From: Mesorhizobium_K sp040049215
Lineage (GTDB): Bacteria > Pseudomonadota > Alphaproteobacteria > Rhizobiales > Rhizobiaceae
Reading direction: 5' to 3'
NCBI RefSeq assembly: GCF_040049215.1
Contig: NZ_JBDZDN010000003.1
Location: 62,001-126,000, forward strand
DNA: 64,000 nucleotides
The notes below the pieces were generated by a model. It was not told the DNA's origin. It made no database searches and was given only the letters and a program-made list of their open reading frames with translations. A program made the translations under genes and the position numbers. This document shows positions 16,185 through 24,877 of this stretch, one piece after another; the first letter of the stretch is position 1; every line of letters begins with the position of its first letter.

Positions 16185-17954
16185 GTGACGCCCGAAGTTG
16201 TCCAGCTTGACGATACGACATCCGAGCACACGTTGCCCCCCGAGTCTGATGTTCGCGCGCAGCTGGATCGGATTCTGTCGAGTTCCGATTTCGACGTTCC
16301 GGATCGGGCGCGAAGACTGCTGACCTACATCATTGAAGAGACGATGGCTGGTAGGGCTCTCCGGCTAAAGGCTTATTCAGTCGCGACCGAGGTGTTCGGC
16401 CGCCCCGCATCCTTCGACGCGCAGTCAGATCCGGTGGTACGAATTGAGGCAAGCCGCGTCCGTCGGGCACTCGAAAGATATTATCTCACTGCGGGCCGGG
16501 ACGACCCGATCATTATCACCATTCCGAAGGGCGGATATGTTCCGGTCTTCTCGTCGTTGAACCGAGGGTCCGCGTCGGCCGCGATCGTTCCCCAAGTCGC
16601 GGAACCCGTTCCGCCCCGCCGTGCCCCAATGGCCCGGAGAACGTGGCTTTTCGGAGGGGCGACGCTGCTGGCCTTGATCCTCAGCGTAACCTTTGGAGGT
16701 CTGATATTTCGCCAGCCAAGTTCCGAAAGTCTGTCGGCAGTCGCGACCGATGGCGCAGCGACGTCGCCGAATGTCCCTAAACTCCTTGTGCTGCCTTTCG
16801 AAAATCTGTCCGCCACGGCCGATTCGGCAATTATCGCGCGCGGACTGACGGACGAAGTCGTAGGCCAGATTTCGAAGTTCAGGGAGATTGTGGTGATAGT
16901 TGTACCGGCGGGCGCGGCGCCCGTGCGCGATCCCAAACTCGCGCGTTACTCACTGGAGGGAAGCTTGCGAACCGACCCCGATCAGCTTCGTCTGTCGGTT
17001 CGGCTTCTGCGTAACGACGACGGTTCCGTGTTGTGGGCAAACAGCTACGACGCCAGCTTCGACGTCAATGCCATCATCCAGACCCAAACCGAAATTGCGC
17101 GCCAGGTGGCAACCGCCCTCGCGCAGCCTTACGGGATCATATTCCACGCCGACGCCGGGCCGGTGGCCGACACCCCGCCGGCGGACTGGGATGCCTATGC
17201 TTGTACACTCGCATATTTTGCTTATCGGGTTAGTCTCGATCCCAAAATGCACATGTCGGTAAGGCAATGCCTCGAGCGCGCTGTGGACCGGTTCCCAGCC
17301 TACTCAAATGCCTGGGCGCTGCTGTCGCTCACCTACCTCGATGAGTTGCGCTTTCGTTTCCGCGTCAATGCCGACGATTCTCCCCCACTTGATCGTGCAC
17401 TTGAAGCCGCGCGCCACGCGATCGACCTTGATCCCGAGAACGTGCGGGGTCTGCAGGCACAGATGACCGCGTTGTTCTTCAAGAAGGACGTCAACGAGGC
17501 GTTGAAGATTGGCGCCCGGGCAGTCGCAACCAACCCGAATGACACGGAAATTGTCGGAGAGTATGGGATTCGCCTTGCTTTGTCCGGCGAGTGGAAGCGC
17601 GGAGCGGAGCTCATCGAGAGTGTTCTCGACCGCAACTACGGTCCGCTAGGATACTATGAAACAGCGCTGGCGCTGTCTCTCTACATGCAACGTGACTATC
17701 GATCCGCCGATACATGGATCAAGAAGGCTAATATGGGAGCCAATCCCATCTACCACATCGTTGCGGCGGCCATCTTTGGCCAGGGTGGTGAAATGGCCGC
17801 GGCGGCTGTCGAGCGCGAGTGGCTTATGAAAAACGCGCCGCAACTTGTGCTCGAGGTCGATCGCGAGTTGGCGGTTCGTAACATAAGGGTCGATGACCAA
17901 GCCCACTTTGTCGATGGTCTTCGCAAAGCCGGCTTGAGCATCGCTGGCTACTAG
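16185..17954 (+). CDS. Membrane-anchored winged-helix/TolB-like/TPR sensor-regulator
   Basis: The 589-residue protein has a cytoplasmic N-terminus (about 30-130) with VRRALERYYLTAGRDDPIIITIPKGGYVPVF, the pattern of the N-terminal region in CadC-like TolB/TPR regulators. A single membrane helix follows near 150-175 (TWLFGGATLLALILSVTFGGLIF), then a TolB-like domain (KLLVLPFENLS, YSLEGSLRTDPDQLRLSVRLLR) and TPR repeats. The TolB/TPR half resembles that of the cyclase at 8923, here with a different output domain. It precedes the envelope array at 18180 by 225 bases in the same orientation, so it may sense envelope conditions and control those genes. Confidence 0.8.
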   Translation: MTPEVVQLDDTTSEHTLPPESDVRAQLDRILSSSDFDVPDRARRLLTYIIEETMAGRALRLKAYSVATEVFGRPASFDAQSDPVVRIEASRVRRALERYYLTAGRDDPIIITIPKGGYVPVFSSLNRGSASAAIVPQVAEPVPPRRAPMARRTWLFGGATLLALILSVTFGGLIFRQPSSESLSAVATDGAATSPNVPKLLVLPFENLSATADSAIIARGLTDEVVGQISKFREIVVIVVPAGAAPVRDPKLARYSLEGSLRTDPDQLRLSVRLLRNDDGSVLWANSYDASFDVNAIIQTQTEIARQVATALAQPYGIIFHADAGPVADTPPADWDAYACTLAYFAYRVSLDPKMHMSVRQCLERAVDRFPAYSNAWALLSLTYLDELRFRFRVNADDSPPLDRALEAARHAIDLDPENVRGLQAQMTALFFKKDVNEALKIGARAVATNPNDTEIVGEYGIRLALSGEWKRGAELIESVLDRNYGPLGYYETALALSLYMQRDYRSADTWIKKANMGANPIYHIVAAAIFGQGGEMAAAAVEREWLMKNAPQLVLEVDRELAVRNIRVDDQAHFVDGLRKAGLSIAGY

Positions 17955-18179
17955 CCGAACGCCTATCGACGGTTCCGCGTGCCGGCGATATCGGTTCGAG
18001 CATCAAGGCGGCGTCGCCTGACGGCCGCTGCACGCATTCGCACTACAGAGGCTACGCGATGTTACAGGCGCCTCACGCCATCTCTGCGTATCGTAAGGAT
18101 AGCTGTACCGCGCTTGCGATAGCAACGCGACGGACAGACCGACCGACTGTAGGTCAGGCTGGCAGAGCGAGGTAAGGTG
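17955..18179. other. Leader region upstream of the arylsulfatase gene
   Basis: This 225-base gap separates the TolB/TPR gene from the first gene of the envelope array and is the natural place for the array's promoter. I see no convincing -35/-10 pair or hairpin. GAGG just before 18180 is the ribosome site. Confidence 0.4.
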
Positions 18180-20759
18180 ATGGCGCACAGATATCCGAGT
18201 TTGGCACGTTTCGTGACCGTTTCCGTCGCGGCTCTTCTTTCCGCTGTGGCATTGGCGTCGGCTCAAGAGGTTTCGGGCGAGATGGGTTCCCCCGGCGCGA
18301 CCACGACGATCGACGGCAAGCAATTGCCGGCGCCTGATCCTGCTTTCGGCGGCGTGATCAAGGACGATGCTCTTAATTCGAAAATTTGGTGGGCGCCACG
18401 CATTGTGCCGCCAAAGGACGCACCCAACGTCCTGCTCATCATCACGGATGACGCCGGCTTTGGCGTGCCGAGCACTTTCGGCGGCGTCATCCCAACCCCC
18501 ACGATGGATGAAATCGCGAATGCGGGATTGCGCTACAATAACATCCACTCGACGGCGCTGTGCTCGCCAACGCGGGCGGCGCTGATAACCGGGCGGAACC
18601 ATCACTCGGCCGGTTTCGGCGTGATCTCCGAACAGTCGACCGGCTTCCCCGGCTACAACAGCATTATTCCCGAGGACAAAGCCACGATAGGGCGGATTCT
18701 GCTCGACAACGGCTATGCCACCTCATGGTTCGGCAAGGACCACAATACGCCCGCCTTCGCCGCCAGTTCGGTCGGGCCATTCGACCAATGGCCGACCGGC
18801 ATGGGCTTTGAATATTTCTACGGGTTCGTGGGAGGCGATGCGAACCAGTGGCAGCCGAACCTGTTTCGCAACACGACCCAGATCTATCCCTTCGACGGCA
18901 AGCCGGGCTGGAACCTCGTGACGGGAATGGCCGACGATGCCATCGATTACCTGACCCGACTAAACCAGACGATCCCCGACAAGCCCTTCTTCATCAAGTA
19001 TGCGCCCGGCGCCACTCATGCCCCGCACCATCCGACCAAGGAGTGGGTAGACAAGATCAGCGACATGCACCTTTTCGACGAGGGCTACAACAAGCTTCGC
19101 GATCAGATCTTCGCGAACCAGAAGAAGCTCGGCGTCATCCCCCAGGATACGCAGATGGAGCCCTGGCCAACAAATGTTCTTCAGAATTGGGACGACCTGA
19201 CTGCCGAAGAGAAGAAGCTTTTCATCAAGCAGGCGGAGGTCTTCGCCGCATACGCCGCTTACAGCGATCACGAGATAGGCCGTGTCGTTCAAGCCATCGA
19301 GGATATGGGCAAGCTCGACAACACGCTCATCATCTACATCAATGGCGACAACGGCACGAGCGCCGAAGGCGGCCCGCTAGGGACTCCCAATGAAGCTGCC
19401 TTCTTCAACGGCATCAACAAGATGCCGGTCGACGTGCAGATGAAGTGGTACGACGTCTGGGGTACCGAGCAGACCTATAACCACATGTCTGCGGGCTGGG
19501 CATGGGCGTTCGACACGCCGTTCTCTTGGTTCAAGCAAAATGCCTCGAAGCTAGGCGGCATTCGGCAGAACATGGCGGTCTCGTGGCCGGCGCGCATCAA
19601 GGACAAGGGCGGCCTCCGTGAGCAGTTCATGCATGTCATCGATGTGGTGCCGACCATTCTCGAAGCGGCCGGCATTCCGGCGCCCGAAACGGTGAACGGT
19701 ATCAAGCAGGCGCCGATCGAGGGCACGAGCTTCGCCTACACGTTCGACAAGGAAAACGCCAAGGCGCCGACGCAGCACAAGACCCAGTACTTCGAGATGA
19801 TGGGGCAGTGGGCGCTCTACAATGACGGCTGGCTGCTCAGCACCAAGGTAAACCGCGCGCCGTGGGACGCGTTCGGTCCAGCCAACACCGACCCGCTCAA
19901 CAACCAGGTGCTGGAACTCTACGATCTTACCAAGGACTTCAGCCAGTCGGAGAACATCGCCGAGCAGAATCCCGACAAGGTGAAGGAGATGAAGGACCTG
20001 TTCATCGCGGAGGCGAAGAAATACCAGGTCTTCCCGATGGACGCCTCGGTCGCGGCCCGCATCGTGGCGCCGCGCCCGAACATCACTGCCGGCCGCAGCG
20101 AATTCGTCTACACTCATCCGATGACCGGTCTGCCTCAGGGCGACTCCCCGTCTATCCTCAACAGCTCCTACACTTTCACCGCCGACATCGACGTCCCGGA
20201 AGGGGGCGCGGATGGCATGATCGTGACCTCAGGCGGGCGCTTTGCAGGCTATGGCTTCTATTTGCTCGAGGGCAAGCCCATCTTCCTGTGGAACCTGGTC
20301 GACCTGAAGCGGATCAAATGGGAAGGGCCGGACGCTCTGACACCTGGCAAGCATGTGATCGAGTTCGACTTCAAGTATGACGGGCTCGGCGCAGGCACGC
20401 TTGCCTTCAACAACTTCAGCGGCGTCGGCGGTTCGGGCACCGGCACGCTCAAGGTCGACGGCAACGTGGTGTCCACCCAGAAGATGGAACGCACGCTGCC
20501 CATGATCTTGCAGTGGGACGAGAGCTTCGACGTCGGCTCAGACACGCTCACCGGCGTGAACGACGCCGACTACCAGCCGCCGTTCGCGCTGACGGCGAAG
20601 CTCAACAAGCTGACGCTTAAGGTGGACCGGCCGGTGCTCAGCGAGGACGACATCAAGAAGATCCAGGGGGCCCAGGCGGCCGCGAGCGACGGCGCCGCCG
20701 GCACCGCGACCGCAGTGGACGGCAGCCCGGTCCACCACGTGCAACCCGGGCCGCAATGA
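18180..20759 (+). CDS. Exported arylsulfatase (formylglycine-dependent sulfatase)
   Basis: The 859-residue protein has a signal peptide ending near SAQ at residue 29. A sulfatase domain follows with the paired metal aspartates in LLIITDDAGFG and the activation motif CSPTRAALITGR near residue 128, whose Cys becomes formylglycine. Further metal-site motifs are YINGDNGTSAEG and SWFGKDHN. A C-terminal beta-rich region from about 620 may bind carbohydrate. It would hydrolyse sulfate esters in the periplasm. The ATG at 18180 is preferred over an adjoining GTG. No formylglycine-generating enzyme gene is in the window. It opens an eight-gene run of envelope genes. Confidence 0.92.
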   Translation: MAHRYPSLARFVTVSVAALLSAVALASAQEVSGEMGSPGATTTIDGKQLPAPDPAFGGVIKDDALNSKIWWAPRIVPPKDAPNVLLIITDDAGFGVPSTFGGVIPTPTMDEIANAGLRYNNIHSTALCSPTRAALITGRNHHSAGFGVISEQSTGFPGYNSIIPEDKATIGRILLDNGYATSWFGKDHNTPAFAASSVGPFDQWPTGMGFEYFYGFVGGDANQWQPNLFRNTTQIYPFDGKPGWNLVTGMADDAIDYLTRLNQTIPDKPFFIKYAPGATHAPHHPTKEWVDKISDMHLFDEGYNKLRDQIFANQKKLGVIPQDTQMEPWPTNVLQNWDDLTAEEKKLFIKQAEVFAAYAAYSDHEIGRVVQAIEDMGKLDNTLIIYINGDNGTSAEGGPLGTPNEAAFFNGINKMPVDVQMKWYDVWGTEQTYNHMSAGWAWAFDTPFSWFKQNASKLGGIRQNMAVSWPARIKDKGGLREQFMHVIDVVPTILEAAGIPAPETVNGIKQAPIEGTSFAYTFDKENAKAPTQHKTQYFEMMGQWALYNDGWLLSTKVNRAPWDAFGPANTDPLNNQVLELYDLTKDFSQSENIAEQNPDKVKEMKDLFIAEAKKYQVFPMDASVAARIVAPRPNITAGRSEFVYTHPMTGLPQGDSPSILNSSYTFTADIDVPEGGADGMIVTSGGRFAGYGFYLLEGKPIFLWNLVDLKRIKWEGPDALTPGKHVIEFDFKYDGLGAGTLAFNNFSGVGGSGTGTLKVDGNVVSTQKMERTLPMILQWDESFDVGSDTLTGVNDADYQPPFALTAKLNKLTLKVDRPVLSEDDIKKIQGAQAAASDGAAGTATAVDGSPVHHVQPGPQ

Positions 20760-20863
20760 CCGGCACGGCGGGCGATGCATGACGAGCGAACGCGTCGGCA
20801 CGCTGCTTCCTTGGGAATGGGCGCGGCCCCGCCGGTTGCTGGCATGACCGGTCGGTGGAGATC

Positions 20864-21208
20864 ATGAAGTACGCGTTGACGTTCGCCGCCTTGGCCGAAG
20901 CCGCAACGGGCCTGGCTTTGCTCATCGTCCCGTCACTGGTCGGGCAGCTATTGCTTGGCGAGGAGCTTGCCGGCGCGGCCTTGCCGGTGGCGCGGGTCGC
21001 AGGCATCGCACTCGTGGCCCTGGGGATCGCCTGTTGGCCCGGCCTGCCGCTGGCTGGCATGTTGACCTATAGCGTGGCCGTGACCGTTTTTCTCGCCTAC
21101 CTCGGCATCGCGGGTCGTTCAGACGGTGTTCTTTTGTGGCCGGCAGTCGTGCTCCATGCGATACTGTCGGTTCTTCTTGGACTTGCTTGGGCGCGGGCCA
21201 ATCGCTAA
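20864..21208 (+). CDS. Small integral membrane protein, four predicted helices
   Basis: The 114-residue protein is almost wholly hydrophobic, with about four membrane segments (AALAEAATGLALLIVP, VARVAGIALVALGIACW, YSVAVTVFLAYLGIAG, WPAVVLHAILSVLLGLAW). GGAG lies three bases before the ATG at 20864. No active-site motif is visible and the function is unknown. It lies between the arylsulfatase and the outer-membrane proteins, in the same orientation. Confidence 0.75.
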   Translation: MKYALTFAALAEAATGLALLIVPSLVGQLLLGEELAGAALPVARVAGIALVALGIACWPGLPLAGMLTYSVAVTVFLAYLGIAGRSDGVLLWPAVVLHAILSVLLGLAWARANR

Positions 21209-21252
21209 TCCTAGGCAGCCCTCTCGACATTCGACACTCTCGGAGACAAATC

Positions 21253-22044
21253 ATGTCGATCTTGCGCCTTGTCCTTGTGTCGATGTGGGCTTTGTTAACC
21301 TCCATCGCATCCGCGCAGGATGCGGACGAATTGTCCAAGCAGCTAGCCAATCCGATCGCTAGCCTGATCAGCGTGCCGTTCCAGAACAATTTCGATGTGG
21401 GCGCGGGACCGGATGATGACGGCTTTGCCTACACGTTAAACATACAGCCGGTGATTCCGATTTCGTTGAACGATGAATGGAACATGATTTCGAGAACCAT
21501 CCTCCCGGTTAGTTACAAGGACTACACACCAGAGGGCGATGTTTTCGGGCTGGGAGATATAACCCAGAGCCTTTTCTTCTCGCCCAAGACACCTACTGCC
21601 GGGGGGTTGATCTGGGGCGTTGGCCCGGCGTTTCTGCTGCCCACCGCTACAGACGATTTTCTTGGTACCGGCAAATGGGGGGCGGGCCCGACCGGCGTCG
21701 CACTCGTTCAAAAAGGCGAATGGACCGTCGGAGCGCTGGCAAATCACATCTGGTCCTTCGCCGGCGAAAGCGACCGAACCAAGGTGAATTCGACTTACAT
21801 ACAGCCGTTTCTTTCCTACGCTCTTGGTCATGGGCGATCGGTGTCGTTGAACACCGAGACGACCTATGACTGGGTGAATGAGGAATGGACGGTTCCGATC
21901 AATCTCGGCTTCTCGCAGGTGCTGAAGCTCGGCGAGCAGCCGATCAGTTTTCAAGTCGGGGGAAAATACTATGCCGAAGCCCCCGATGGCGGACCGGAAT
22001 GGGGTATTCGAACGACAATCACGCTGCTCTTCCCGAAGAAATAA
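21253..22044 (+). CDS. Outer-membrane beta-barrel protein of the family mis-annotated as neuromedin U
   Basis: The 263-residue protein has a signal peptide (VSMWALLTSIASAQD) and then the conserved NPIASLISVPFQNNFDVGAGPDDDGF stretch and alternating amphipathic strands such as GPTGVALVQKGEWTVGALANHIW and SVSLNTETTYDWVNEEWTVPINLG. It ends in an aromatic/hydrophobic C-terminus (TTITLLFPKK). This family is widespread in alphaproteobacteria, often annotated as a transporter or neuromedin U, and probably forms a barrel for small molecules. The ATG at 21253 follows CGGAGACAAATC. The 45-base gap upstream suggests co-transcription. Confidence 0.82.
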   Translation: MSILRLVLVSMWALLTSIASAQDADELSKQLANPIASLISVPFQNNFDVGAGPDDDGFAYTLNIQPVIPISLNDEWNMISRTILPVSYKDYTPEGDVFGLGDITQSLFFSPKTPTAGGLIWGVGPAFLLPTATDDFLGTGKWGAGPTGVALVQKGEWTVGALANHIWSFAGESDRTKVNSTYIQPFLSYALGHGRSVSLNTETTYDWVNEEWTVPINLGFSQVLKLGEQPISFQVGGKYYAEAPDGGPEWGIRTTITLLFPKK

Positions 22045-22110
22045 CTACCGTGTCAGCGGACTAGGACCAATCGACATTCAGGGTTTGAGGCGTCGGGTAA
22101 GAGGGACACG

Positions 22111-22908
22111 ATGGTTTGGTTGCGAAGGTATACATTTGGTCTGCTCGCAGCGATTGGGCCCTTTCTTCCGGGGCAAGTGCTGGCGGCCGACATTGCGCAG
22201 CCGCCGCCCGTGGAGACGACGGCCGAAAATGACTGGACATTCTCGGCAACGCCCTATCTCTGGCTGGCGGGTCTCAACGGCCAAGTCGGCGTCCGGGGGC
22301 AGCCGCCGACCGATGTTGATGTCGATTTCAGCCAGATCTTCGATGCCATCGATTGGTTTCCCCCTCCGATCATGATTGTCGGCGAGGCGCGCAATGGGCG
22401 CTTCGCGCTTTTCACCGACTTCATCTATCTGGGGCTAGAAGCCGATGGGTCGTCGTCAGGCGTGGTTCCTCTGTCGGCCGATGTTGAAATGAACACGGTG
22501 GTGTGGACCTTCGGCGCCTCCTATCGGGTCGTCGAAAATGATTCCACGACCTTGGATTTGCTGGCCGGCGGACGGCTCTGGTACGTGGACATGGATGTGA
22601 CCCTTACCGGCCCTGCTATCGTGCGTCAGGACAGCGGCAGCAAGACCTGGGTCGATCCCATTGTTGGTATGGCCGGCACTGTTGCCCTCGGCAACGGATT
22701 CGGACTTCATGCCGAGGCCGACATAGGCGGTTTTGGCGTTGGCGCCGATCTGGATTGGCAGGCGCTGGGCACGCTTCAGTACCGTTACAACGACTCGGTT
22801 ACGCTTGAAGCCGGCTATCGCTACCTGGACGTCGATTACGACAACGACGGATTTGTCTTCGACGTGGCAATGCACGGACCCATTATCGGCGCCAGCTTTC
22901 GGTTCTGA
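22111..22908 (+). CDS. Outer-membrane beta-barrel protein
   Basis: The 265-residue protein has a signal peptide ending near VLAAD. Repeated amphipathic strands follow, for example WTFSATPYLWLAGLNGQVGV, ARNGRFALFTDFIYLGLEADG and DSVTLEAGYRYLDVDYDNDGFVF, and it ends in SFRF with the C-terminal Phe typical of Bam-inserted barrels. It resembles the OmpW/opacity-type small barrels of alphaproteobacteria. It lies 66 bases after the preceding barrel gene. The ligand is unknown. Confidence 0.8.
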   Translation: MVWLRRYTFGLLAAIGPFLPGQVLAADIAQPPPVETTAENDWTFSATPYLWLAGLNGQVGVRGQPPTDVDVDFSQIFDAIDWFPPPIMIVGEARNGRFALFTDFIYLGLEADGSSSGVVPLSADVEMNTVVWTFGASYRVVENDSTTLDLLAGGRLWYVDMDVTLTGPAIVRQDSGSKTWVDPIVGMAGTVALGNGFGLHAEADIGGFGVGADLDWQALGTLQYRYNDSVTLEAGYRYLDVDYDNDGFVFDVAMHGPIIGASFRF

Positions 22909-22953
22909 TTCAAATCGACGGTTTCGACTGCACTCAAGGAATGAGGGTTATAC

Positions 22954-23379
22954 ATGGCGAATAGACTTAGTGTTTTTGGCGGGGCCGTCGTTGTGATGTT
23001 CCTTGCGCTGACCGGCCCCGGCTTGGCGCAAACGATCAGTTATGCCGATGCCGTCACCGTGCTTGCCGACGATTGCGGCGCGGACATCAAGAAGTATTGC
23101 AGGGGCCTCAACCTCGGCAACAACGAGATCCGCAACTGCCTTGAGCAGAACCAGGCGAAGGTTTCGCCGACCTGCACTTCGACGCTTGCCAGCGTTGTTG
23201 TCTCGATCCAGCGGCGCCTTGAGGCTCAGGCCAGTGTTTTCAAGGTGTGCGCCGGACGCGCAAAGCAGTTGTGCAAGGGCGTTGTCGGCGAGGTTCATAT
23301 CCTCCAGTGCCTCGTAAAGACGGAGCGCATCGACGGCGAGAAGTGCAATCAGGCGATAACAGACGCGGGATGGCGTTGA
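22954..23379 (+). CDS. Exported cysteine-rich repeat protein (Cys_rich_FGFR type)
   Basis: The 141-residue protein has a signal peptide ending at LAQ. A mature region follows with cysteines in the pattern of the Cys-rich (GLG1-like) repeat: LADDCGADIKKYCRG, EIRNCLEQNQAKVSPTC, FKVCAGRAKQLCKG, ILQCLVKTERIDGEKC. Eight mature cysteines probably form disulfides in the periplasm. Bacterial members have no defined role. It sits 45 bases after the barrel gene and 28 bases before the OmpA-like gene. Confidence 0.85.
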   Translation: MANRLSVFGGAVVVMFLALTGPGLAQTISYADAVTVLADDCGADIKKYCRGLNLGNNEIRNCLEQNQAKVSPTCTSTLASVVVSIQRRLEAQASVFKVCAGRAKQLCKGVVGEVHILQCLVKTERIDGEKCNQAITDAGWR

Positions 23380-23407
23380 GCATATGACGAATTCAGGAGA
23401 AGCAAGA

Positions 23408-23977
23408 ATGTTCGTTCGTGGATTTCGCTATGGTTTGACGCTCGCCTTTATGCTTGCCGCGGGCGCTGCCGGGGCACAGCAGCTCAGCGACAAGCAGCTC
23501 ATCGCCAGCCTCGGCCAGGTCACGCAGGTCGCGCCGGTCGTTGACGTCGGTCTGCTCATCCAGGAGGTGAATGCCAATGTTGGTCAGGGCGTTGCCAACC
23601 TGCCGAACTGGAGCCAGCTCGCCAGTCTTGCCCAACTGGCTGTCGAGATCGATTTCGAGAACGACTCCATTGCGATCGAGCCGGCGTCCTACCGGACAAT
23701 CGGACTTATCGCGGATGCGCTGCACGACCCCCGGCTGCGCCACTACAAGTTCCTTGTCGTCGGGCACACCAACGCCACCGGCAAAGCCGAGCACAATTTG
23801 GAGCTCAGCATGAAGCGGGCGAACGCAATCATGGCTGCCCTCACGACCACTTTCTCGGTGCCGGCGAGCCACCTCATCGCGATCGGAGTTGGGCAAGAGA
23901 TGCCCCTCGACGCCACCAATCCGAAGGCCGCCGCCAACAGGCGCGTCCAGCTCATCAATTTAGGCGTAGCAAACTGA
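23408..23977 (+). CDS. OmpA-family protein with altered peptidoglycan-binding motif
   Basis: The 189-residue protein has a signal peptide ending near GAAGAQ and an OmpA C-terminal domain in the last ~120 residues (VEIDFENDSIAIEPASYRTIGLIADAL). The usual GHTD...LSxxRA motif is read as GHTNATG...LSMKRAN, so the Asp that contacts meso-diaminopimelate is Asn while the Arg is kept. Peptidoglycan binding may therefore be weak or different. AGGAGA lies eight bases before the ATG at 23408. It belongs to the envelope array. Confidence 0.85.
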   Translation: MFVRGFRYGLTLAFMLAAGAAGAQQLSDKQLIASLGQVTQVAPVVDVGLLIQEVNANVGQGVANLPNWSQLASLAQLAVEIDFENDSIAIEPASYRTIGLIADALHDPRLRHYKFLVVGHTNATGKAEHNLELSMKRANAIMAALTTTFSVPASHLIAIGVGQEMPLDATNPKAAANRRVQLINLGVAN

Positions 23978-24024
23978 CGGTGCCCTGCAGTCGAGCAGCA
24001 CCCCTTTCCAAGGAGCATTTCAAT

Positions 24025-24786
24025 ATGGACATCAATCGCATCACCAGCATGATCGCCTTCGCGGGCAGCCTTGCATTGGCAACCGCCGGAGCGATGGCTC
24101 AGGATTCGGCCAAGAAGCCTCACGTGCCGCTGGAAAAGACCATCGGCCAAGTCAAGGCGACAGGACCGGTGCCTTCGCTCGCAGTCATCAACTCGGACGG
24201 CGCCACGCTCGAAGACGGCAAGCTTGTCCTTACGGGCGTGTCGGCAAATTCGATTGTCTTTGCGGACCGCCCGGTACGGGCTGCGGGTCATGTCACGACA
24301 GAGCAGTTCATTATGCAATGGGATGAGGGCAAGGATAACTTCGCCATCGATCCGCCGAACGCGACCGTTTCAATTCTTGGCGGTGGCGGCTCGGATGTGA
24401 ACGATGCCGTGGTTACGCTTAAGTCCCCGAAGCTCGAGGGAAACACGCTCACGTTCGACGTTGCCGTCCTGGAAGGCAGCTTGAACAACGCGAGCGGCCC
24501 GGCGGCTCTTTTCATTGACGCCTTCGCGTTTCGCGGACCGGGCGGCGGCGGTTTCGCCCATGTAGGCGGCTACGGCGGCGCGGTTTGGCATGGTGGCGGA
24601 TACGGTTACCACGGCGGCGCGTACTGGCACGCCCCGGTCTATCATGGAGCTTGGTATGGTGCGGGCGCTGTCGCGGGGGCCGCTGTTGCAGGGGCTGCGG
24701 TTGGCGCTGCCGTCGGCGCCGCCGCTGCGGCCCCATATGCATATCCGCCCTACTGCGGCTACTATCCTTACCCCCCGTGCTACTAA
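24025..24786 (+). CDS. Exported Gly/Tyr/His/Ala-rich protein
   Basis: The 253-residue protein has a signal peptide (ending AMAQD). A folded-looking middle (VKATGPVPSLAVINSDGATLEDGKLVLTGVS, NFAIDPPNATVSIL) is followed, from about residue 170, by a Gly/Tyr/His-rich part and an AGAAVAGAAVGAAVGAAAAAP helix-like stretch. It ends in PYPPCY. AGGAG lies nine bases before the ATG at 24025. Similar low-complexity tails occur in surface-coat proteins. No function is claimed. Confidence 0.72.
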   Translation: MDINRITSMIAFAGSLALATAGAMAQDSAKKPHVPLEKTIGQVKATGPVPSLAVINSDGATLEDGKLVLTGVSANSIVFADRPVRAAGHVTTEQFIMQWDEGKDNFAIDPPNATVSILGGGGSDVNDAVVTLKSPKLEGNTLTFDVAVLEGSLNNASGPAALFIDAFAFRGPGGGGFAHVGGYGGAVWHGGGYGYHGGAYWHAPVYHGAWYGAGAVAGAAVAGAAVGAAVGAAAAAPYAYPPYCGYYPYPPCY

Positions 24787-24877
24787 GCGCTCGGATGGTT
24801 GCCAATAGTTCGTGATACGAGCCTATGATGTCTGTGTGGTCGGCGGGGTCGGCCACACAGATGGAGCTTAGGTCGAC

